NCBI GenBank assembly: GCA_016806145.1
Contig: CP063166.1
Location: 4,712,001-4,776,000 of the forward strand
Direction: 5' to 3'
DNA length: 64,000 nucleotides
Source: Variovorax paradoxus
GTDB taxonomy: Bacteria; Pseudomonadota; Gammaproteobacteria; Burkholderiales; Burkholderiaceae_C
Shown here: positions 9,925 to 17,244 of the stretch, piece after piece
How positions within the stretch are numbered: position 1 is the stretch's first letter
How the letters are laid out: each line of letters opens with the position of its first letter
Position numbers and translations under genes: made by a program
Notes under the pieces: model-generated
The model's input: only the letters and a program-made list of their open reading frames with translations
What the model was told of the DNA's origin: nothing
Databases searched by the model: none

Positions 9925-10042
9925 GGAACCAACGTTTCGTCGAATTATTTCCTGGAACATTTGTTCCGTCAACCGTTCCGCTCGTTTCGCCTGTTCCAGC
10001 CCCGGCACGGGACAGCGGGTACGCCTCCGGTACATTCGTTCC
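9925..10042. promoter_or_regulatory. Candidate RpiR operator cluster
   Basis: The divergent region between the aminotransferase and the RpiR gene carries six GGAAC/GTTCC boxes beginning at 9925, 9954, 9963, 9975, 9993 and 10038. Two of them form a perfect palindrome, GGAACATTTGTTCC, at 9954-9967. Such clustering in a 118-bp stretch is unlikely by chance in very GC-rich DNA and is best read as binding sites for the adjacent regulator; this is inference. Confidence 0.55.
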
Positions 10043-10068
10043 AACGCCAAAAAAAGAGGAACGCCGCC

Positions 10069-10935
10069 ATGGGCGCCAGAGACCAGATCCGCCAGCGCTT
10101 CGACGAGCTGAGCCCCGCGCTGCAGCAGGTGGCGCGCTACGTGCTCGACCATCCGAACGAGGTGGTCACGGGCTCGATGCGCGGCATCGGCACGCGCGCG
10201 CAGAGCACGCCCGCCACCCTGGTGCGCTTCGCCCAGACGCTGGGCTTCGACGGCTGGCCGCAGCTCAAGGCCGCCTTCGCCACCGATATGGGCCTGGGCA
10301 CGGAGGCCTACGGCGCACGCGCGCAGCAGCTCGTGGGCCGCGCGCGCGACCGCGGCCTGACCGGCGAGATGTTCGAGGTGCAGCGCCGCAACCTCGAGGC
10401 CACGCAGCAGCAGAGCGGACAGGCGCTGCAGAAGGTCTGCGCGCTGATGGAGAAGGCGCCCGCGGTGCACGCGGCCGGCTTTCGCGCCTGCTACCCGATC
10501 GCCTTCTCCTTCGTCTACGTCTACCGGCTCTTTCGCGCCAGCGTGCACCTGGTCGACGGCCAGGGCGGCACGCTCGAGATGCAGCAGCGCGCCTTCGGGC
10601 GCGGCGACGTGGTGCTGATCGCGAGCTTCGCGCCCTACTCGCGCGAGGCGCTGCAGGTGGCCGAGGCCGCCAAGGCCGCGGGCAGCCGCATCGTGGCGCT
10701 GACCGACAGCCTCGGCTCACCGCTCTCGCTGCGCGCCGACGAGACGCTGCTTTTCACCATCCACAGCCCCTCGTTCTTCCCCTCGGTGGCCGCGGGCGTG
10801 GCCGTGGCCGAGGCGCTGGTCGAGCTGCTCGCGAGCCGCGCGGGCAAGGCCGTGATCCGACGCATCGACCAGGCCGAGGCGCAGCTGTTCGAGTCGGGCG
10901 CGTACCTGGTGCCACCGGTGGCGCGCGGCGGCTGA
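10069..10935 (+). CDS. MurR/RpiR family transcriptional regulator
   Basis: A 288-residue regulator with an N-terminal RpiR-type helix-turn-helix (about residues 1-75: LSPALQQVARYVLDHP, GTRAQSTPATLVRFAQTLGFDGWPQLK) and a C-terminal SIS sugar-isomerase-like effector domain (about residues 120-265, with VVLIASFAPYSREALQVAE and IVALTDSLGSPLS). ATG 10069 has an AGAGGA ribosome site; an upstream in-frame ATG at 9916 would put the operator boxes inside the coding region and is rejected. Divergent orientation implies that it controls the aminotransferase/solute-receptor/racemase unit. Confidence 0.92.
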   Translation: MGARDQIRQRFDELSPALQQVARYVLDHPNEVVTGSMRGIGTRAQSTPATLVRFAQTLGFDGWPQLKAAFATDMGLGTEAYGARAQQLVGRARDRGLTGEMFEVQRRNLEATQQQSGQALQKVCALMEKAPAVHAAGFRACYPIAFSFVYVYRLFRASVHLVDGQGGTLEMQQRAFGRGDVVLIASFAPYSREALQVAEAAKAAGSRIVALTDSLGSPLSLRADETLLFTIHSPSFFPSVAAGVAVAEALVELLASRAGKAVIRRIDQAEAQLFESGAYLVPPVARGG

Positions 10936-10963
10936 GCGCGAGCACTCGCCTGATCGACTCATA

Positions 10964-11023
10964 CCGTTCGGGCTGAGCTTGTCGAAGCCTCGCGCGGCGC
11001 TTCGACAAGCTCAGCGTGAACGG
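10964..11023. repeat. REP-like palindromic element
   Basis: A 25-bp arm at 10964-10988 (begins CCGTTCGGGCTGAGCTTGTC) pairs with a near-perfect inverse arm at 10999-11023, leaving a 10-base loop. This sequence type is a common repetitive extragenic palindrome in Comamonadaceae. It sits just after the RpiR gene and may act as its transcription terminator or transcript-stabilising hairpin. Only this copy was seen in the window. Confidence 0.8.
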
Positions 11024-11128
11024 GGATAGGGATTGAGATGGGCAAAGCGGAACCACTGGCAAAGCCGCGCAGTCCAACCTCGGTCGCGGTCGCGCGTCCT
11101 GCTGTCGCCGCGACAGGAGGTAAAGACC

Positions 11129-11494
11129 ATGAAGCAAGTGAAGCATTGGCAAGACCCGGTCAACGCCGTCCTCGGCGTCTGGCTGATCGTCTCGCCCTGG
11201 GTCCTGGGATTCCAGGGCCATGCGCCCGCCATGTGGGGCGCGATCGGTACCGGCCTCGTGCTCGGTGCCGTGGCACTGGGCGCGACCTTCGTGCCGCAGG
11301 CCTGGGAGGAGTGGACCGAGGTCGCGCTCGCGGTCTGGCTCGCGGTGTCGCCGTGGGTGCTGGGCTTCGACGCGCTCGAGGTGGCGCTGGTCAACGCGGT
11401 GCTCGTGGCCGCGGCGATCCTGGTGCTGGCGCTGTGGGTGCTGGTGACCGACAAGGACTATCTGGGCGGCATGACGGACCGCCCGGCCCATTGA
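11129..11494 (+). CDS. SPW repeat membrane protein
   Basis: A 121-residue inner-membrane protein with two internal repeats, VWLIVSPWVLGF (about residues 17-28) and VWLAVSPWVLGF (about residues 70-81), each carrying the SPW signature, and four hydrophobic segments. The family's function is unknown. Translation starts at ATG 11129 after a strong CAGGAGG site; the earlier in-frame ATG at 11033 has no support. It is a single gene between the REP-like element and the convergent efflux operon. Confidence 0.88.
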   Translation: MKQVKHWQDPVNAVLGVWLIVSPWVLGFQGHAPAMWGAIGTGLVLGAVALGATFVPQAWEEWTEVALAVWLAVSPWVLGFDALEVALVNAVLVAAAILVLALWVLVTDKDYLGGMTDRPAH

Positions 11495-11619
11495 AGGCCT
11501 GAAGGTCCTGCTCTCGAACGCCGCCGGCCGCCGGATCGTGCGCGGCGGCGACTCCAGGGACGCGCGCGATGCCGCGTGCGTCCGCGATCCTTCTTCCCGA
11601 TTCGCCTTGGCCGACGCGA

Positions 11620-13128
11620 TCAGCGCGCGGCCGGCTGCGTGCCCGCGTCCGCGAGCCACTCGGCCTGCCAGCCGCCGCCGAGCGCCTGGATCAGCGCGAT
11701 CGCCGACGACTGGCGGTTGACCTGCAGCTGCACCAGCGAGCGCCGCGCGTTGAGCGCGGCGACCTGCGCGGTCACGACCTCGGTGTAGCCGACCTGCGCC
11801 GCGCGGTAGCGGTTGAGCAGCTGCTGCTCGGTCTTGTCGGCCGCGGCCGAGGCCTCGCGCCGCAGGCCCTCCTGCTGGGCCAGCGTGGCGCCCGCGCTGA
11901 GCTGGTCCTCGACCGCCTGGAAGGCCGTCAGCACGGTCTGGCGGTAGCGCGCCACGGCCGCTTCGTGGCTGGCCCTGGCCGCGTCGACGTTGGCGCCGAT
12001 GGCGCCCGCGTCGAACACCACCTGCGCCACCGACAGCCCGAGCGCCCACAGCGTGTTCGAGGCATTGAACAGGTCCTTGACCTTGCTCGCGTTGCTGCCC
12101 ACCGAGGCATTGAGGCCGAAGTTCGGGAAGTAGGCCGCGCGCGCGATGCCGATCTGCGCATTGGCCGCGGCCACCGAGCGCTCGGCGGCCGCGATGTCGG
12201 GCCGGCGCTGCAGCAGCGTCGAGGGCACGCCGGTCGGCACGCCCGGCACGGTCGGCGTCCATTTCGCGGCCGGCAGGCCGAAGTCGGCCGGCGCCGCGCC
12301 CACCAGCACCGCGATCGCATGCTCGTAGGTGGCGCGCGTGCGCTGCAGACCGACGCGGTCGGCGCGCGCGTTCACGAGCTGGGTCTGCGCCTGCAGCACG
12401 TCGGTCTGCGCGGCGATGCCGGCCTGGTAGCGGTTGTTGGTGATCTCGTAGGCGCGCTGGTAGCCCTCGATGGTCTCGTCGAGCAGCACCATCTCGGCAT
12501 CGGCCTCGCGCAGCGAGAAGTAGTTGGTGGCCAGCTCGCCGACCGCCGACAGCCGCGCGGCCGCGAGGTCGGCCTCGCTGGCCTGCGCATTGGCCTGCGC
12601 GCTGCTGACCGCCGCGCGCAGCCGGCCCCAGACGTCGGGCGACCAGTCGGCCGCGAGCGTGGCCGAGAAGGCGTTCGAGGCATTGCTGTCGCCGCCGGTG
12701 TTGCCGCTGCGCCTGCCGTTGCCGCTCAGCGAGACCGAGGGGAACAGCGCCGCGCGCTCGCCGCGCACCAGGGCCTGGGCCTGCGCGTAGTTGGCGACCG
12801 CGGCCGCGATGTTCTGGTTCGACACCTGCACCCGGCCCGCGAGCTCGTCGAGCACCGGATCGCCGAAGAGCTTCCACCATTCGCCGCGCTCGAGCGTGTC
12901 GGCCGGCGCGGCCGGCAGCCAGCCCTCGGCGGTCTTCTGTTCCTTCCAGCCCGCGGGCGACACGGCGGCGGGCACCTGGTAGGCCGGTCCGACGGCGCAG
13001 CCCACGAGCAGCGCGGCGAGCGTCGCGGCCAGCGCGATGCGCTGCGGAAAGAAAGGAGTCTGGAACAGGAAGGCGGGCATTCTTCGGACGGCGCGTGCGG
13101 GCCGTGGTGTCGTTGTCGTTGCGGTCAT
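11620..13128 (-). CDS. RND efflux outer-membrane lipoprotein (NodT/OprM family)
   Basis: A 502-residue TolC-like outer-membrane factor. The lipobox LLVGCAVGP lies near residues 40-48, followed by two OEP repeats with long helical stretches (NYFSLREADAEM, RRPDIAAAERSVAAANAQIG, YRAAQVGYTEV). Start 13128 overlaps the pump stop as ATGA, indicating translational coupling; an ATG at 13080 would shorten the leader but break that coupling. It supplies the outer-membrane channel for the MdtBC-like pumps encoded upstream. Confidence 0.93.
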   Translation of the reverse strand: MTATTTTPRPARAVRRMPAFLFQTPFFPQRIALAATLAALLVGCAVGPAYQVPAAVSPAGWKEQKTAEGWLPAAPADTLERGEWWKLFGDPVLDELAGRVQVSNQNIAAAVANYAQAQALVRGERAALFPSVSLSGNGRRSGNTGGDSNASNAFSATLAADWSPDVWGRLRAAVSSAQANAQASEADLAAARLSAVGELATNYFSLREADAEMVLLDETIEGYQRAYEITNNRYQAGIAAQTDVLQAQTQLVNARADRVGLQRTRATYEHAIAVLVGAAPADFGLPAAKWTPTVPGVPTGVPSTLLQRRPDIAAAERSVAAANAQIGIARAAYFPNFGLNASVGSNASKVKDLFNASNTLWALGLSVAQVVFDAGAIGANVDAARASHEAAVARYRQTVLTAFQAVEDQLSAGATLAQQEGLRREASAAADKTEQQLLNRYRAAQVGYTEVVTAQVAALNARRSLVQLQVNRQSSAIALIQALGGGWQAEWLADAGTQPAAR

Positions 13129-16100
13129 GGCTGGACCTCCATCGTGCGGCTCAGGTGGCTCTCGTCGGCGCCGCGGCGGCGCAGCTTGTCGAGCAGCAGG
13201 TAGACCACCGGCGTGGTCAGCAGGGTCAGCACCTGGCTGGCGATCAGGCCGCCGATGATCGCCACGCCCAGCGGCCGGCGCAGCTCGGCGCCCTCGCCGA
13301 AGCCGATCGCCAGCGGCAGCGCGCCGAGCGCAGCCGCCAGCGTGGTCATGAGGATCGGGCGGAAGCGCAGCAGGCAGGCCTCGCGCACCGCCTCGAGCGG
13401 GCTCAGGCCGCGCGAGCGCTCGGCCTCGAGCGCGAAGTCGATGATCAGGATGGCGTTCTTCTTCACGATGCCGATCAGCAGGAACACGCCGATCAGCGCG
13501 ATGATGGAGAACTCCATGCGGAACATCAGCAGCGCCAGCACCGCGCCCACGCCGGCCGAGGGCAGGGTCGACAGCACGGTGATCGGATGCACCAGGCTCT
13601 CGTAGAGGATGCCCAGCACGATGTAGATGACCACCAGCGCGGCCAGGATCAGCATCGCCTGCTGGCCCTGCGACTGCTGCGCCGCGAGCGCCGTGCCCGC
13701 GAAGGCGCCGCGCACGTTGATCGGCATCGCGATATTGGCCTCGGCCTTGGCGATCGCCTCGCGCGCGTCGCCGAGGTTGGCGCCATCGGCCAGGTTGAAC
13801 GAGATCGTGGTGGCGAGCTCGCCGTCCTCGTGGCTCACCGAGGTCGCGACCGAGCGCTCGACGAACTTCGCCACCGAGGACAGCGGCACCAGCGAGGTCG
13901 GCGTGTTGCTCAGCACGTTGCCGGTGGAGGCATTGCGCGAGCCCGCGTTGGCCGACACCGGCACCGTGGGCGTGGTGCTCGAGGCGGTCGACGCGGTGCC
14001 GGTCTTCGCACCGGTGGCCGTGTTGTTGGTGGCGACCGAGGTCGACTGGTTGGTGGTGCCGTTGGCCGCCACCTGCGTGGTCACGGTCTGGCCCGCCACC
14101 ACCGAGGTGCGCGTGGCCGGCACGTAGACGTCGCGCAGCGAGTTCGGGCTGCGCGTGTAGCGCGGCGCCCATTCCATCACCACGTGGTACTGGTTGAGCT
14201 CGGTGTAGATGGTCGCCACCTGGCGCTGGCCGAAGGCGTTGTAGAGCGCGTTGTCCACCGCCTGCGAGGTCAGGCCGAGCCGGCGCGCGCTGTCGGGATC
14301 GACCTCGGCCACGGTCTCGACGCCGTTCTGGTCCTGGTCGGTGTCGATGTCCGTGAGGTTCGGCTGCAGCCGCAGCTCGTCGGCCAGCTTGCCGGCCCAG
14401 GTTCGCAGGTCGGCCAGGTTGTCGCTCTTGAGCGTGTACTGGTAGGTGGAGTTGCTCGAGCGCCCGCCCGAGCGCACGTCCTGCACCGTGTTGAGGAACA
14501 CGCGCAGGCCGGTCACCTGGTTGAGCTGCGGCCGCAGCCGCGCGATCACCGCCATGCCGCTCTCGGTGCGCTGGTTCGCGGGCTTGAGGTTGACGAACAT
14601 GAAGCCGCCGCCCGCGCGCGAACCGCCGATGAAGCCCGTGACGGTGTCGACCGCCGGATCGCGCCGGATGATGTCGACCACCTCGCGCAGCTTGGCCGCG
14701 AGCGCCTGCGAGGAGATGCTCTGGTCGGCGCGCAGGCCGCCGTTGAGCTGGCCGCTGTCCTGCTGCGGGAAGAAGCCCTTGGGCGCGGCGCTGAACAGGT
14801 AGACGTTGAGCCCGATCACCGCCAGCAGGATCAGCGCCACCAGCGCCTTGCTGTCGAGCGCCCAGTCGAGGCTGACCTCGTAGCGCTTGAGCACCCACTC
14901 GTAGCCGCGTTCCGACCAGCGCGCGAAGCGCCCGCGCGGCTTGGATTGGTCGGCCTCGCCGCCACGCTTGAGCAGCCACGCGCACATCATCGGCGTGGTG
15001 GTCAGCGAAATGACCAGCGAGATCATCACCGCCGCCGACAGCGTGACCGCGAACTCGCGGAACAGCCGCCCGACCTGGCCGCCCATGAACAGCAGCGGGA
15101 TGAACACCGCCACCAGCGACACGCTGATCGACAGCACCGTGAAGCCCACTTCCTTGGCACCGAGCAGCGCGGCCTTCATGCGCGTCATGCCGGCCTCGAT
15201 GTGGCGGCTGGTGTTCTCGAGCACCACGATCGCGTCGTCGACCACGAAGCCCGTGGCCACCGTGAGCGCCATCAGGCTCAGGTTGTTGAGGCTGAAGCCC
15301 AGCAGGTACATCACGCCGAAGGTGCCGAGCAGCGCGACCACCGTGGCCACCGCGGGCACCACCGTGGCACGCGCGCTGCGCAGGAACAGGCTGACCACCA
15401 GCACCACCAGCAGCACCGAGGCCACCAGCGTGAATTCCACTTCATGCAGCGAAGCGCGGATCGAGCTGGTGCTGTCGGAGGCCACGCGCAGCTCGACGTC
15501 GGGCGGCAGCTGCGCCTGCAGCTCGGGCAGCAGCGCGCGCACGCCATCGACGGTCTCGATGATGTTGGCCGAGGGCTGGCGCGTGATCAGCACGATCACC
15601 GCCGGCTCGCCGTTGAACAGGCCCAGCGTGCGAGTGTCCTCGACGCCGTCGTAGACCTCGGCCACGTCGGCCAGCCGCACCGCCGCGCCGTTGCGCCAGG
15701 CCACCAGCATCGAGGCGTAGTCGCTCGCGCGCAGCGCCGGCGTCTGCGTGTAGACCTGCAGCTTGCGCCCGTCGCCCTGCACCATGCCCTTGGGCCGGTT
15801 GGCGTTCGAGGCCTGGATCGCGGCGCGCACGTCCTCGGTGCTGATGCCGTAGCGGTTGAGCGCGAACGGCAGCAGCTCGATGCGCACGGCCGGCAGCGAC
15901 CCGCCGCCGATCTCCACGTCGCCCACGCCGTCGACCTGCGACAGCCGCTGGCTCACGATGTTCGACACGGCGTCGTAGATCTGGCCCGGGGTCTTGGTCT
16001 TGGAGGTCAGCGCCAGGATGATGACCGGCGACGAGGCCGGGTTGGCCTTGCGGTAGGTCGGGTTGCTGCGCAGGGTGGCGGGCAGGTCGACGCGGCTCGC

Positions 16101-16439
16101 GTTGATCGCGGCCTGCACTTCGCGCGCGGCGCCGTCGATGTTGCGGCTGAGGTCGAACTGCAGGGTGACGCGGGTGGAGCCGACCGAGCTGGTCGAGGTC
16201 ATCTCGTTGACGCCGGCGATGGTGCCCAGATGGCGTTCGAGGGGCGTGGCGACGCTCGTGGCCATGGTCTCGGGGCTGGCGCCGGGGATGGAGGCGCGGA
16301 CCGAGATGACGGGGTAGTCGACTTGCGGTAGCGGGGATACCGGGAGGACGAAGAAGGCTGCTATGCCAGCCAGGGCGACGCCGATGGTCAGGAGGACTGT
16401 GCCTATGGGGCGGCGGACGAAGGGGCGGGAGAGGTTCAT
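13125..16439 (-). CDS. mdtC: MdtC-like RND multidrug efflux permease
   Basis: A 1104-residue HAE1-type RND pump. It shows VLPVSPLPQVDYPVI at the start of the first periplasmic loop, VVDDAIVVLENTSRHIE in TM4 with its proton-relay acidic residues, FFPQQDSGQLNG, and a C-terminal KKNAILIIDFALE segment. It is about 60-70 residues longer than usual because of a Ser/Thr/Asn-rich insertion at about residues 777-845 in the second periplasmic domain (VAGQTVTTQVAANGTTNQS and onward). A GGAGG site lies 8 bp before ATG 16439. The gene is separated from mdtB by a palindromic repeat island. Confidence 0.93.
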   Translation of the reverse strand: MNLSRPFVRRPIGTVLLTIGVALAGIAAFFVLPVSPLPQVDYPVISVRASIPGASPETMATSVATPLERHLGTIAGVNEMTSTSSVGSTRVTLQFDLSRNIDGAAREVQAAINASRVDLPATLRSNPTYRKANPASSPVIILALTSKTKTPGQIYDAVSNIVSQRLSQVDGVGDVEIGGGSLPAVRIELLPFALNRYGISTEDVRAAIQASNANRPKGMVQGDGRKLQVYTQTPALRASDYASMLVAWRNGAAVRLADVAEVYDGVEDTRTLGLFNGEPAVIVLITRQPSANIIETVDGVRALLPELQAQLPPDVELRVASDSTSSIRASLHEVEFTLVASVLLVVLVVSLFLRSARATVVPAVATVVALLGTFGVMYLLGFSLNNLSLMALTVATGFVVDDAIVVLENTSRHIEAGMTRMKAALLGAKEVGFTVLSISVSLVAVFIPLLFMGGQVGRLFREFAVTLSAAVMISLVISLTTTPMMCAWLLKRGGEADQSKPRGRFARWSERGYEWVLKRYEVSLDWALDSKALVALILLAVIGLNVYLFSAAPKGFFPQQDSGQLNGGLRADQSISSQALAAKLREVVDIIRRDPAVDTVTGFIGGSRAGGGFMFVNLKPANQRTESGMAVIARLRPQLNQVTGLRVFLNTVQDVRSGGRSSNSTYQYTLKSDNLADLRTWAGKLADELRLQPNLTDIDTDQDQNGVETVAEVDPDSARRLGLTSQAVDNALYNAFGQRQVATIYTELNQYHVVMEWAPRYTRSPNSLRDVYVPATRTSVVAGQTVTTQVAANGTTNQSTSVATNNTATGAKTGTASTASSTTPTVPVSANAGSRNASTGNVLSNTPTSLVPLSSVAKFVERSVATSVSHEDGELATTISFNLADGANLGDAREAIAKAEANIAMPINVRGAFAGTALAAQQSQGQQAMLILAALVVIYIVLGILYESLVHPITVLSTLPSAGVGAVLALLMFRMEFSIIALIGVFLLIGIVKKNAILIIDFALEAERSRGLSPLEAVREACLLRFRPILMTTLAAALGALPLAIGFGEGAELRRPLGVAIIGGLIASQVLTLLTTPVVYLLLDKLRRRGADESHLSRTMEVQP

Positions 16440-16499
16440 CTCTTGCCTCCGTCTTCTGTGTTCGACGGGTTTGCTTCTTGCTGAGGCCGTTGGCCGGGT

Positions 16500-17190
16500 C
16501 TCGCCCCGGCGGGCGACTCACTTTTCTTGTCTCGCCAAGAAAAGTAAGCAAAAGAAGGCGACCCCGCTGTCTGCGTCCCTCCGCTTCGCTGCGGGCAACC
16601 TGCGGTGCTCGCGTTTCGCGGGGTCTCGCAGAACTCGCTTCGCTCAAACAGCTGCGAGCCCTGATCCGCGAAACGCTGCGCTCCTCGGCGCAGCCAGAGG
16701 GGGGCGCTCGGGCCTTTGCTTCGCTCGGCCTTGGAATGCCGCTCGGGCCATCGCTTCGCTCGGCCTTGTGTTTTTCTTGTTCCCTCTCCCTCTGGGAGAG
16801 GGTTAGGGTGAGGGCACCGGGCCTCACCAAGGGTCTGACGGTATCCACCGCCCAGTGCCCTCACCCCAGCCCTCTCCCAAGGGGAGAGGGAGCAAGACAA
16901 AGGCCGAGCGAAGCGATGGCCCGAGTGGATGTCGTGTGGCCGAGCGCAGCGATGGCCCGAACCACTCCCCTCTGGCTGTGCCGAGGAGCGCAGGCGTAGG
17001 CGGGATAAGGGCCGCAGCTGTCTGAGCGCAGCGCAGCGGAGCGAGTTCTGCGGACCCCCGCCGTAGCCGAGCACCGCAGGTTGCCCGTAGCGAAGCGAAG
17101 GGACACAGACAGTGGGGTCGCCTTTTCTTTGCCTACTTTCTTTTGGCGAAGCAAAAGAAAGTAGGTCCGCCGCCGGGCGGAATTCCCGGC
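16500..17190. repeat. Giant imperfect inverted-repeat island between mdtC and mdtB
   Basis: The 805-bp gap 16440-17244 holds no credible gene. Reading inward from 16500 and from 17190 the two sides are inverse copies with roughly 340-bp arms centred near 16838. Matching landmarks are GGCGACCCC at 16557-16565 with its inverse at 17114-17122, GGGCAACCTGCGGTGCTCG at 16593-16611 with its inverse near 17071-17089, CAGCCAGAGGGG with its inverse near 16968-16979, and CCCTCTCCC-type hairpins near 16792 and 16872. Each arm also carries small hairpins such as TTTTCTTG-tctcg-CCAAGAAAA. Sequences of this kind recur between genes in Comamonadaceae; mechanism unknown. Confidence 0.85.
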
Positions 17191-17244
17191 CGACAGCCCC
17201 CGCAGGGAACGCGCAAACAAAACCACCAAGAACCAGAGGAGAGC

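Noticed and set aside
11620..14985. One very long open frame joining the outer-membrane factor with upstream sequence
   Set aside because: The upstream part is an out-of-frame shadow of the MdtC-like gene; the lipobox and ATGA overlap place the true start at 13128.
13095..16331. A 1078-codon open frame on the plus strand opposite the MdtC-like gene
   Set aside because: Composition is the His/Arg/Gln/Gly-rich pattern expected antisense to a GC-rich gene; no domain is visible and the opposite strand has a canonical RND pump.
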